A stretch of 64,000 bases of DNA. Origin: Alphaproteobacteria bacterium (lineage in GTDB: Bacteria; Pseudomonadota; Alphaproteobacteria; Micropepsales; Micropepsaceae). Both the position numbers and the translations under genes were made by a program. Below the pieces are notes generated by a model. That model was not told the origin of the DNA, did no database searches, and saw nothing but the letters and a program-made list of their open reading frames with translations. Positions 29,058 to 37,362 of this stretch are shown here, piece after piece. Location of the stretch: assembly GCA_021324545.1 (NCBI GenBank), contig JAJPIX010000044.1, positions 62,001 to 126,000 of the forward strand, written 5' to 3'. The stretch's first letter is position 1, and each line of letters opens with the position of its first letter.

Positions 29058-29679
29058 GCCGACTGTCTTTATCGTCGATGACGACGAATCGATTCGCGAT
29101 TCGTTATCCGCGCTGCTTGAGGCTTCCGGGTTCCGTGTCGAGGCGTTCGAATCCGCGCGCGATTTTCTGGCGGCGGACGCGCTCGATCGCAAGGGATGCG
29201 TGATCGCCGACATCCGCATGCCCGACATGGATGGGCTGGAACTGCAGACGGAAATGAAAAAGCGCGGATCGCGGCTTCCGGTCATTGTTGTGACCGGGCA
29301 TGGCGATATTCCCTTGGCCGTGCGCGCCATGAAGGTCGGCGCTGTCGACTTCCTGGAAAAGCCCTATGACGCCGCTGCGCTTCTGCAAAGCATTCGCACC
29401 GCCCTGCAAGCGCCGGCGAAGATGGAAGATGCGCCCGGCCCGTCGCCCGAGGTTCAGGAAAGGCTTAAAAGCCTTACCCCGCGGGAAAGGGAAGTGCTCG
29501 ATCTGGTGTTGGCAGGCAAACTGAACAAGATCATTGCCTATGAATTGATGATTTCGCCCCGGACGGTGGAAATTCACCGTGGCCGGGTGATGCAGAAAAT
29601 GGGCGCGCGCAACCTGCCCGATCTGATTCGCATGTTTGTGTCGGGCCAGGCCGGCCTGGCATCGGTAAAGGGTAGGTAA
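29044..29679 (+). CDS. fixJ: response regulator FixJ (receiver + LuxR-type HTH)
   Basis: TVFIVDDDESIRDSLSALLEASG; TPREREVLDLVLAGKLNKIIAYELMISPRTVEIHRGRVMQKMGARNLPDLIRM. Confidence 0.93.
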   Translation: MTPNEPTVFIVDDDESIRDSLSALLEASGFRVEAFESARDFLAADALDRKGCVIADIRMPDMDGLELQTEMKKRGSRLPVIVVTGHGDIPLAVRAMKVGAVDFLEKPYDAAALLQSIRTALQAPAKMEDAPGPSPEVQERLKSLTPREREVLDLVLAGKLNKIIAYELMISPRTVEIHRGRVMQKMGARNLPDLIRMFVSGQAGLASVKGR

Positions 29680-29720
29680 CTCCACTTATTTCGCCCGGGG
29701 GGGCGGCCCGCCATACTCCA

Positions 29721-30149
29721 TTGTTGCCATTTCACCGCAAGACCTTGGACAGGCAGAAAATCATATATCTGGTGGACGACGACGAGGCCGTCCGCGATTC
29801 CGCGCGCATGCTGCTGGAAGCACACGGCATGACCGTGCGCGACTTCGATTCTGCGGCGACGCTTCTGGAAAAGACTCGCGGAGAGGGCGCCGACTGCCTT
29901 CTGCTCGACCTGCATATGCCAGGCCTGAACGGGATCGAGCTTCTGGAGCTCTTGCGCAAGCGCGGGATTCTTGTTCCTGCAATCATACTGACCGGCCGAC
30001 ACGATCCGCTGCTTAATGAACGGATAACCAAGGCCGGCGTCGTGGCCGTGATGCACAAGCCGGTCGACAGCGTGGCGCTGCTGGATTGGATCGCGCGCGT
30101 TACGGCCAGAGGCCCCGAGGGCAACACGACCATCCCCGGTCATAAGTAG
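29721..30149 (+). CDS. single-domain receiver (FixJ-like), no output domain
   Basis: IIYLVDDDEAVRDSARMLLEAHGMTV, LLLDLHMPGLNGIELL; ORF ends right after the receiver. Confidence 0.87.
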   Translation: MLPFHRKTLDRQKIIYLVDDDEAVRDSARMLLEAHGMTVRDFDSAATLLEKTRGEGADCLLLDLHMPGLNGIELLELLRKRGILVPAIILTGRHDPLLNERITKAGVVAVMHKPVDSVALLDWIARVTARGPEGNTTIPGHK

Positions 30150-30202
30150 CAGCCCTTACGGGAACATCCTGATTTTCGCACGTTGTATTTGCGATCAGAG
30201 TT

Positions 30203-30216
30203 TTGATCGAGCGCAA
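30203..30216. promoter_or_regulatory. FixK/FNR-type box TTGATCGAGCGCAA immediately upstream of fixK
   Basis: Exact consensus match; 17 bp before ATG 30233; the track start TTG 30203 lies inside the box. Confidence 0.6.
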
Positions 30217-30232
30217 CGGCGAGGAGGAACGG

Positions 30233-30913
30233 ATGTTGCGGCCAGCAGAGCAGTCAAGCCAGACATCGGTGAAAGTTGCGAACGACGTTCCCGCGCTCTC
30301 AAAGCTCGGCATCGTCGTGCGCTTCGGCCGCCACGAGACCATCTTCAACCAGGGCGACGAGGCCAAGTATTCCTACAGACTGGTTTCCGGCGCCGTCCGC
30401 CATTCGAAATTCCTGGTGAACGGCCGCCGCCAGATCGCGGATTTTTCGCTGCCCGGCGAATATTTCGGATTCCAGAACGACTGCGAACATTCGCTGACGG
30501 CCGAAGCGCTGTCGGATGTTGTGGTCGTCCGCTATCCGCGGTCGCATGTTGAACGGCTGGGCGAAGAAGTCGCTGACGTCCGGCGCGAGCTCATGTTGAA
30601 TTTGCGCCGCGAGCTGATGATGGCACAGGAGCATCTGGTGATGCTGGGCCGCCAATCGGCGAAAGAGCGCGTGGCTTCGTTCATTGTGGCGCTGGCGAAC
30701 AGGGTCGATGCCGGAAACGGTGACACCATCACGCTGCCGATGGGCCGCCAGGACATCGCCGATTATCTCGGCCTGACCATCGAAACCGTCTGTCGCGCGA
30801 TCAGCGACCTGAAACAGTGTGGCGTCATCAAGGTTCCCAATCGCCACGAACTTGTGCTTTTGCGGCTTGATGTCCTTGAGGCGCTGGCAAGCGGCGAAAG
30901 CGACGAAGACTGA
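30233..30913 (+). CDS. fixK: Crp/Fnr family regulator, FixK-like
   Basis: cNMP-binding fold plus HTH LPMGRQDIADYLGLTIETVCRAISDLKQCGVI; SD GAGGAGG before ATG 30233. Confidence 0.9.
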   Translation: MLRPAEQSSQTSVKVANDVPALSKLGIVVRFGRHETIFNQGDEAKYSYRLVSGAVRHSKFLVNGRRQIADFSLPGEYFGFQNDCEHSLTAEALSDVVVVRYPRSHVERLGEEVADVRRELMLNLRRELMMAQEHLVMLGRQSAKERVASFIVALANRVDAGNGDTITLPMGRQDIADYLGLTIETVCRAISDLKQCGVIKVPNRHELVLLRLDVLEALASGESDED

Positions 30914-30929
30914 AACAGGCGGAAAGCCC

Positions 30930-31202
30930 ATGCCAGCAGGTGAATGCGGCCTTTATCATCTCACGCCGGCGGGCTGGACCCGCAAGGATCGTGCGCCCTT
31001 CCCGGCTGACCGGATCGAAACCTGGGCTTGCGAGAGCGAAAAACCTTCGGCCGACGCCAAAGAACAGGTGCGGCTGACAAGGGTGTGGATTGCGCCCGGA
31101 ACGAACGATGCGCATTGCGCCCAGCTTCACCGGCGCTTCGGAGAAGCCGTCGTTCCGTCACACGACCGATTGCTCACGCTATCGTGCCAGGAAACCGGCT
31201 AA
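30930..31202 (+). CDS. hypothetical protein (90 aa)
   Basis: MPAGECGLYHLTPAGWTRKDRAPFPADRIETW...; same strand just after fixK. Confidence 0.55.
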   Translation: MPAGECGLYHLTPAGWTRKDRAPFPADRIETWACESEKPSADAKEQVRLTRVWIAPGTNDAHCAQLHRRFGEAVVPSHDRLLTLSCQETG

Positions 31203-31627
31203 TCCACGAACTGCCCCGACGCTTCAATCGCTTTGAGCCCCAGCTCCAGATCGCAGGCGAGCTGCGGCAGCGACATCAGATATTCGCAGGTGCGGCTGCA
31301 TTGCGCGTTGCGAGCCTCGGCCAGCGCGTGCTGCCACTCTGCCGGCCCGTAGGTGCCCCGGCCAATCCAGGCCAGCGCCACAAGGACAATCTGTTCGTCC
31401 TCTGCGAGACCGCAAATGTAATCTGACAGTCCGTGACCAGGCGTTTTGTGCCGGGTCCACGGGCGGGTGCCTGCCGCGCGAGGGCGAATGCCGGCCGGGA
31501 CAGCCTCACCATCTTGCAATGCCGACGTGCGCGCATCCGCGACGAGTTTCCGGATCCTTGGAAGATTGATCGGGGCAACGGCCGCCTTTTTCTGGCCGGC
31601 GCGATCTTGCCAGGAGTTGACCGGCAT
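31199..31627 (-). CDS. DUF3775-like protein
   Basis: LPRIRKLVADAR...DYICGLAEDEQIVLVALAWIGRGTY; downstream of USP gene on the same strand. Confidence 0.7.
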   Translation of the reverse strand: MPVNSWQDRAGQKKAAVAPINLPRIRKLVADARTSALQDGEAVPAGIRPRAAGTRPWTRHKTPGHGLSDYICGLAEDEQIVLVALAWIGRGTYGPAEWQHALAEARNAQCSRTCEYLMSLPQLACDLELGLKAIEASGQFVD

Positions 31628-31634
31628 CTCGCCC

Positions 31635-32507
31635 TCAGTGCGCAAGGAAAATCGGCAGCGGCGCGCCGGTCAAAACGTGACGCGTAAAGCCGCCAAATAC
31701 GAATTCACGCAGCCTGCTGTGCCCGTAACCACCCATCACCAGAAGCGTTGCACCGACTTCCATCGCAGCGGATACGACGGCCTTGTCTGCATCGCCCGAT
31801 ACGTTGAGGGACACGGCCTTCACATCGAATTTGTGCCACCTGAGCGCGTTCGCCAGCCCTTCCGCCGATGCCCGCGTTATTCCGGCATCCCGGCCCTCGG
31901 ATGCCGCGAACACCGTGATCTTCTGTGCCAGACGCAACAGGGGCATTGCCTGCGATACGGCGCGCGCGGCCTCTGCGGTCTCCTTCCAGGCGATCGCGAT
32001 CGTTCCCGCGAGGTCGGGTTTTGCCCGATCTGCCGCGATCAGGATCGGCCGCCCGCTGCCCAGCAGCACGTTGCCAATGCCTTCCGCCGAGAGGCTGGAG
32101 CAGAAATGGGAACGGCCAAAAACTGACACATCGAAAAATCTCGCCGCCCCCGTGATTTCATGGACCGTGCCGCCGGTTTTTTCACGCCATACCGCCGAAA
32201 CCCGCGCGGGTCCCGGCGGGGAATCGGTCATTGCAATATCATGGGCGCCGCAGAACTTTTCGAAAGCCCGCCGCGCAGCGGCCGCCTGGCGCTTGTCCTG
32301 TTCCTCGAACGCCGCGATGAGTTGGGGCGTCATGATGGATGAGCCCATCTCCGTTGCCGCCGCGCGCATGGCGAATTGCGACGCATCGGGGCGAACGAGA
32401 AGCGCCTCGATGTGGCCATCGAATGGCCGGGCGGCGGCCAAAGCGGTTTCAAGCGCCACGATATCGCTTTTCTCGCCAGTCAGCGGAACAAGCAGGGATT
32501 TGAGCAT
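31635..32507 (-). CDS. universal stress protein (two UspA-like domains)
   Basis: C-terminal GATLLVMGGYGHSRLREFVFGGFTRHVLTGAPLPIFLAH. Confidence 0.92.
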   Translation of the reverse strand: MLKSLLVPLTGEKSDIVALETALAAARPFDGHIEALLVRPDASQFAMRAAATEMGSSIMTPQLIAAFEEQDKRQAAAARRAFEKFCGAHDIAMTDSPPGPARVSAVWREKTGGTVHEITGAARFFDVSVFGRSHFCSSLSAEGIGNVLLGSGRPILIAADRAKPDLAGTIAIAWKETAEAARAVSQAMPLLRLAQKITVFAASEGRDAGITRASAEGLANALRWHKFDVKAVSLNVSGDADKAVVSAAMEVGATLLVMGGYGHSRLREFVFGGFTRHVLTGAPLPIFLAH

Positions 32508-32569
32508 GATGCCTCCTTGAATGGCGCAGCCAGCATCTTCTCTTCTAGCAGCGCATTGCCGCCAATTTG

Positions 32570-32583
32570 TTGCGCGAGGTCAA
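32570..32583. promoter_or_regulatory. FixK/FNR-type box TTGCGCGAGGTCAA between divergent USP and cytochrome c genes
   Basis: Exact consensus match; 62 bp from USP start, 55 bp from cytochrome start. Confidence 0.65.
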
Positions 32584-32638
32584 TGGGAAGGTCCAACATC
32601 GGGCCTAATTTGGGCCGTGATCGCGGGAGAACCGACCA

Positions 32639-32947
32639 TTGCGCGGGATGTTGCTCATCTTGGCAATTGGCGTTGCGGCCGCCCTGCCCGCCCAAGCGCA
32701 AGACGCGGCAGCCGGCGCGCGCATCGCAAAGCGGTGGTGTTCGGCTTGCCATCTGGTCGGCGCCCAGGAGACCGCCAACGATGCCGTTCCATCCTTTTAC
32801 GCGATCGCCCAGATGCCCTCCACGACGTCGAAATCCCTTGCGCTGTTCCTTTCCCGGAACCACCGGCCCATGCCGGATTTTGCGCTGACAAGAACCGAAA
32901 CCGCCGATGTGTCCGCGTATATACTGAGCCTGCGCGCAACCCAGTAG
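32639..32947 (+). CDS. small periplasmic c-type cytochrome
   Basis: Signal peptide and RWCSACH heme motif, distal Met (RPMPDF); TTG start with SD GGGAGA. Confidence 0.85.
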   Translation: MRGMLLILAIGVAAALPAQAQDAAAGARIAKRWCSACHLVGAQETANDAVPSFYAIAQMPSTTSKSLALFLSRNHRPMPDFALTRTETADVSAYILSLRATQ

Positions 32948-32951
32948 ATTC

Positions 32952-34202
32952 ATGACGACCGCAGACATCTTTGGCCGGCTGGCGCTCGCTCTCGGGATCG
33001 GCCTCCTTATCGGCATCGAACGCGGCTGGCAGGACCGCGAGGGAAACCCTGGCTCGCGTGCCGCCGGAATTCGCACCCATGCCGTCATCGCCTTGCTCGG
33101 CGCTGTTTGGGCGCTGCTTTCGCAATTGACCGGCGCGGTCGTGCTGGGCCTTGCCGCGCTGGGTTTCGCGGGCACATTTGCCTTTTTCGAATGGCGCGAA
33201 ATGCGCGGCGCCGGAAGCTATTCGGCGACGGGGCTTGCTGCCGGGCTGCTTTCCTTTGCGCTGGGCGCCTATGCCGTGCTTGGCGACAGGCTTGCGGCCG
33301 GCTCGGCGGCGGTGGCGGCCACTGTGATCCTTGCCGAGCGGCAGCTGTTGCACGATTTTCTTTCCCGGCTGAAGTGGAGCGAACTGCGCGCGGCGCTCCT
33401 GCTTCTCGCAATGACCGTCGTGCTGCTGCCGGTGATGCCGGATCGGCCGATCGATCCCTGGGGCGCGCTCAATCCGTTCCAGATCTGGCTGATGACCATC
33501 ATGGTGGCAGCCATTTCGTACGGCGGCTACATCGCCGTGCGTCTGGCCGGGGGGCGAAACGGACTTCTTTATGCCGGCGCTGTGGGCGGGCTGGTCAGCT
33601 CTACGACGGTCAGCTGGACGTTTGCGCGTCTTGCCAGAACCCATCCGGAATCGGAGGCGGAATTTGCAGCCGGCGTCATCGCGGCCTGGGCAATTTCGGT
33701 CCTTCGCGTATTCGTCATTGTCGCGGTTCTTGCGCCGCAGCTTGCCCTCGCTCTGGCGGCGCCTTTGGCCGGGGCATTTGCCATCTTCTGTGCCGGAACG
33801 GCGCTTCTCTACCGGCGTTCGGGGCAAATCACCCACCCCGCGTCCCTCGAGCTCCAGGATCCGTTCGAAATCTTCATAATCCTGCGGTTTGGAGCGGTGC
33901 TCGCGGCGGTCATGCTTGCCACTCGCCTGCTTGCGATCGCTTTCGGCAAGCCGGGTTTGTTCGCGCTGGCCTTTCTTTCCGGTCTTGCCGATGTCGATCC
34001 CATCACGCTTTCGATGACCGGCATGGCCGGTCACGCCGCCGGCGAAACGATTGCAGCGGCCACCATTCTGATCGCTGTGGCATCCAACATGCTCGCGAAA
34101 TGCCTGCTGGCAGTCATGTTCGGGACCGCGCGCTTCGCATTCCGGCTGGCCGTCATTGCCGCGGCAGGCGCTGCCTGCGCCGGGCTTGCTTACGCGGTCT
34201 GA
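32952..34202 (+). CDS. MgtC/SapB-DUF4010 polytopic membrane protein
   Basis: RLALALGIGLLIGIERGW N-terminal MgtC-like motif, long polytopic C-terminus. Confidence 0.85.
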   Translation: MTTADIFGRLALALGIGLLIGIERGWQDREGNPGSRAAGIRTHAVIALLGAVWALLSQLTGAVVLGLAALGFAGTFAFFEWREMRGAGSYSATGLAAGLLSFALGAYAVLGDRLAAGSAAVAATVILAERQLLHDFLSRLKWSELRAALLLLAMTVVLLPVMPDRPIDPWGALNPFQIWLMTIMVAAISYGGYIAVRLAGGRNGLLYAGAVGGLVSSTTVSWTFARLARTHPESEAEFAAGVIAAWAISVLRVFVIVAVLAPQLALALAAPLAGAFAIFCAGTALLYRRSGQITHPASLELQDPFEIFIILRFGAVLAAVMLATRLLAIAFGKPGLFALAFLSGLADVDPITLSMTGMAGHAAGETIAAATILIAVASNMLAKCLLAVMFGTARFAFRLAVIAAAGAACAGLAYAV

Positions 34203-34205
34203 TTT

Positions 34206-34670
34206 TCAGGAGCGGCCGGACAGAAGCCGCTTCAGATGCCGCTCGATTTCATAGACCGGCATGCGCACGAAATCCTTGTCGAATTCTGCAACGACGGCCT
34301 TCCTCCCAACGGCGGAGAGTTTTTCGCGCAACACGGCAAGCGAACGCGCCGGCGCCGCGAGAATAAGTTTTCGTACGTGCCCTTCCTCGACTTCGCGGCT
34401 CAGCCGCCGTGCGACGGCGGTCAGGAATTTCTGTTCGGCAACGCTCTGGACGTCCGTCGGTTCGATCGCCGAATGGCGGCCGCCCTTGCCGCTGAACACG
34501 CGGCCGGGCACGTCGCTGCCGAGATCGTGGGTCGGCGGATCCTTGTGCTGAACGACCTGCCGCGTGACAAGCTTGGGGTAGATGTGATCGCCCATGTTTT
34601 CGAGAAAAAGCGCCTTGCGACCATCGCAAATCAGCACCCAGCTTCCCTGCTGCAAGCCTGCGCGCGCCAT
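34206..34670 (-). CDS. host attachment protein / baeRF-like family
   Basis: WVLICDGRKALFLENMGD...EPTDVQSVAEQKFLTAVARRL...LILAAPARSLAVLREKL. Confidence 0.82.
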   Translation of the reverse strand: MARAGLQQGSWVLICDGRKALFLENMGDHIYPKLVTRQVVQHKDPPTHDLGSDVPGRVFSGKGGRHSAIEPTDVQSVAEQKFLTAVARRLSREVEEGHVRKLILAAPARSLAVLREKLSAVGRKAVVAEFDKDFVRMPVYEIERHLKRLLSGRS

Positions 34671-34723
34671 GCGGCCTCCATCTTTGGATCACCAAAAGAA
34701 ACGCCCCTCGCTACCGGCGTTCA

Positions 34724-34737
34724 TTGACATGACGCAA
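34724..34737. promoter_or_regulatory. FixK/FNR-type box TTGACATGACGCAA with downstream -10 TATAAT (34758-34763)
   Basis: Exact consensus match; box centre about -40 relative to the start implied by the -10. Confidence 0.72.
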
Positions 34738-34770
34738 ACCTGCGCGGCGATTTCCTATATAATTTTGGCC

Positions 34771-36360
34771 ATGGCAGGTCTCGGGCGCGCGCAGGCTAAG
34801 GCAGGACTTGCGGCGATGCTTCTTTTGGCCGCCGCGCCATACGATCCTGCTCCCGCGCCCCGGCCGATCGAGGCGATGCTTCTGCAAGGAACACGCTCAC
34901 CGCTGGGCATTTTCCATATCGACCTTGGCGCGGCCAGCCGTTTCTACGCGCTCAGGGGTTGGGCGCCCGCGTGGACGGCCACGGGCGAAGAGGAAACGGC
35001 CCGGCTTGCCCTTGCAACGCTTTCTCATGCGGCAGCGGAAGGCCTGAATCCAGAGGACTATCATCTTGCCGATCTTGAACGACTCGCGCGCCTCCCGCAG
35101 GCGGCCGCGAAAACGGAATACGATATCCTGCTGTCGGCAAGCCTGCTGCACTATGAAACCGATGCTCGCGCGGGCCGGCTTCCGCCGGACCAGGTGGATG
35201 ACGATGTCGCACTTCAGGGCGATTTGTTCGACGCGCCCCGGGAAACGCAGATGGCCCTCGCACAGGGCCGGCTTGAGCAATTCCTGAGGGAACTGCCGCC
35301 GCCACATCCCGAATACCAGCGGCTGCGGCGGGCCCTGGAAAACTATCGCCGGATCGAAGCGGAAGGCGGTTGGCCAATCGTTCCCGACACCGGAACCGTC
35401 GATCTCCATAGCGGCGATGCGCGGATTCCCGCCTTGCGCGCGCGACTTGCAGCAGAGCGTTTTTTGGCCGATCCGGCGGCCGAGGATCCCGCAAATGCGC
35501 AATTGGAGGAAGCGCTGCGCCGCTATCAGCACGAAAACGGGTTGGCGCCCGACGGCAGGGCCGGGAAAAAAACACTCGCGTCCCTGAATGTGCCGGTGGC
35601 GGAGAGGATTTCACAGATCGTCGCCAACATGGAGCGCTGGCGCTGGGTAAGGCGCCAGTTCGGTTCGCACTACATCGAAGTGAATGCGGCGGATGCCTCG
35701 CTGACGGCTGTAGAGAACGGAGCGGTGGTTATCACGTCACGCGTGATCGTCGGCAAGCCATCAAACCGGACTCCGATTTTCGAAGCGGTGGCAACGGCGA
35801 TTACCGTGAATCCTTTCTGGAAGGTGCCCGCGCCGATCGCCCGCCGCGAAATCCTGCCCAAGGCCTGGAAGGACTCGGGATATCTGGCCGCAAACGGGAT
35901 GTTCATCGACAGCCAGGGGCAGGTGCGCCAGTCGCCAGGTCCCCGCAATGCCCTTGGATTGCTGAAACTGGAATTGCCAAACCGCTTCAACACCTACCTT
36001 CACGACACGCCGGCCAGAATGCTGTTCGCACGCGACCTGCGCTTCCTCAGCCATGGCTGCATTCGCGTCGAACAGATCAGGCCGCTCGCATCTTTTGCGA
36101 TGACCGGCGATCCGTCAGCGGGTCTGGCCGCGCTGGACGCCCATATTGCCGGGGGAACCACGCGCACCATTCCGCTGGAGAATCCCCTGCCCGTTTATGT
36201 GGATTACTGGACGGCAATCGGCGACGAAGACGGCCGCGCCGGATTCCGGCCCGATATCTACGGCCGCGACCGCAGACTGCTTGCAGCCTTGGCGGGGCGG
36301 CATCCGTTCGGCCGGATGGCCGCAAACACCCATACCGATTGTGGTGCCGCGCGCGGCTAG
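34771..36360 (+). CDS. L,D-transpeptidase (YcbB-like, PG-binding + YkuD)
   Basis: YQHENGLAPDGRAGKKTLASLNV; YkuD HGCIRVEQ; ATG 34771 preferred because upstream starts overlap promoter elements. Confidence 0.88.
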   Translation: MAGLGRAQAKAGLAAMLLLAAAPYDPAPAPRPIEAMLLQGTRSPLGIFHIDLGAASRFYALRGWAPAWTATGEEETARLALATLSHAAAEGLNPEDYHLADLERLARLPQAAAKTEYDILLSASLLHYETDARAGRLPPDQVDDDVALQGDLFDAPRETQMALAQGRLEQFLRELPPPHPEYQRLRRALENYRRIEAEGGWPIVPDTGTVDLHSGDARIPALRARLAAERFLADPAAEDPANAQLEEALRRYQHENGLAPDGRAGKKTLASLNVPVAERISQIVANMERWRWVRRQFGSHYIEVNAADASLTAVENGAVVITSRVIVGKPSNRTPIFEAVATAITVNPFWKVPAPIARREILPKAWKDSGYLAANGMFIDSQGQVRQSPGPRNALGLLKLELPNRFNTYLHDTPARMLFARDLRFLSHGCIRVEQIRPLASFAMTGDPSAGLAALDAHIAGGTTRTIPLENPLPVYVDYWTAIGDEDGRAGFRPDIYGRDRRLLAALAGRHPFGRMAANTHTDCGAARG

Positions 36361-36424
36361 GAGCATCAGGCACAGGTGCGGCCCGCCATGTTCCAGAGCG
36401 GCAATCCCGCGCCGAAAAGTATAC

Positions 36425-36438
36425 TTGAGATCGATCAA
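36425..36438. promoter_or_regulatory. FixK/FNR-type box TTGAGATCGATCAA upstream of USP/P-type ATPase
   Basis: Exact consensus match, 49 bp upstream of ATG 36487. Confidence 0.68.
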
Positions 36439-36486
36439 GAACTGCACGGGCCGGATGAGTTAAAAAATCATATCATGGAGACTTGC

Positions 36487-37341
36487 ATGAGCTACAAGGA
36501 CATCCTGCTTGCGCTCTCGATCTATCCCGACCCCACGCCGAATTACATCATCGAGCAGGCGGCGAGCATTGCACGAGGCCTCTCCGCGAAACTGACGGCG
36601 CTGGTGCCTTCCATCGACCGCGCCTCCTTCGCCGCCGCCTACCCGCGAAGGCGCTGGCCGGTTGACCCGTCGCAGATCATCGACACGGCAATCGCAGAGG
36701 CCAACCGCGCCTCAAAGCAGCTTCTCGACCAGCTCACCGTGCAGACCAAGGCAAACGGAATCTCTTCAGAGACCGTGTTCGAGCCGTCGGGCACATATCC
36801 CGAAGCGGAAACCATCGTTCAACACGCGCGCGTCCATGATCTTGCGCTTCTGCCGGTGCCGGAGCTTATTGGCCTCGATGAACTGTTCCACGAAGCGGTG
36901 ATTTTCGGTTCCGGCCGCCCGGTTATCCTGCTTCCGGCAAAGGCCGGCGGCCCATCGACATCGGGCGCCATCGACGATGTCATCGTGCTGTGGGATTTCA
37001 GCCGCGCCGCGGCGCGGGCCATCGCCGATGCGATGCCCATCCTGGAGAAGGCGCGCAATGTGCGTGTCGTGACATTTCTCAACGAAAAGCGTTTCGACAG
37101 GACGGTCAAGTTCGACAATCTGCAGAAACACCTGGAAATCCACGCGGTGAATGCCAGCTTCAGCGCGATCGACATCAGCGGCCGGCCGATCGGAGATGCC
37201 ATAAGGAAATGCATCTCTGCGCCCACAAACCTGCTTGTGATGGGCGCCTTCGGCCACAGCCGCATGCTCGAATTCATCCTGGGCGGCGCCACCAGAAGCG
37301 CATTGAACGACCCGCCAATACCGGTTTTCATGTCGCACTGA
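36487..37341 (+). CDS. universal stress protein
   Basis: MSYKDILLALSIYPDPTPNYIIEQAASIARGL; C-term NLLVMGAFGHSRMLEFILGGATRSALNDPPIPVFMSH; GGAG SD. Confidence 0.92.
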   Translation: MSYKDILLALSIYPDPTPNYIIEQAASIARGLSAKLTALVPSIDRASFAAAYPRRRWPVDPSQIIDTAIAEANRASKQLLDQLTVQTKANGISSETVFEPSGTYPEAETIVQHARVHDLALLPVPELIGLDELFHEAVIFGSGRPVILLPAKAGGPSTSGAIDDVIVLWDFSRAAARAIADAMPILEKARNVRVVTFLNEKRFDRTVKFDNLQKHLEIHAVNASFSAIDISGRPIGDAIRKCISAPTNLLVMGAFGHSRMLEFILGGATRSALNDPPIPVFMSH

Positions 37342-37362
37342 CCACACCGTCGCAGACCCAGG

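Noticed and set aside
32655-34034. 459-aa minus ORF antisense to cytochrome c/DUF4010
   Set aside because: Low-complexity Arg/Lys/Gly composition; sense-strand genes are well supported.
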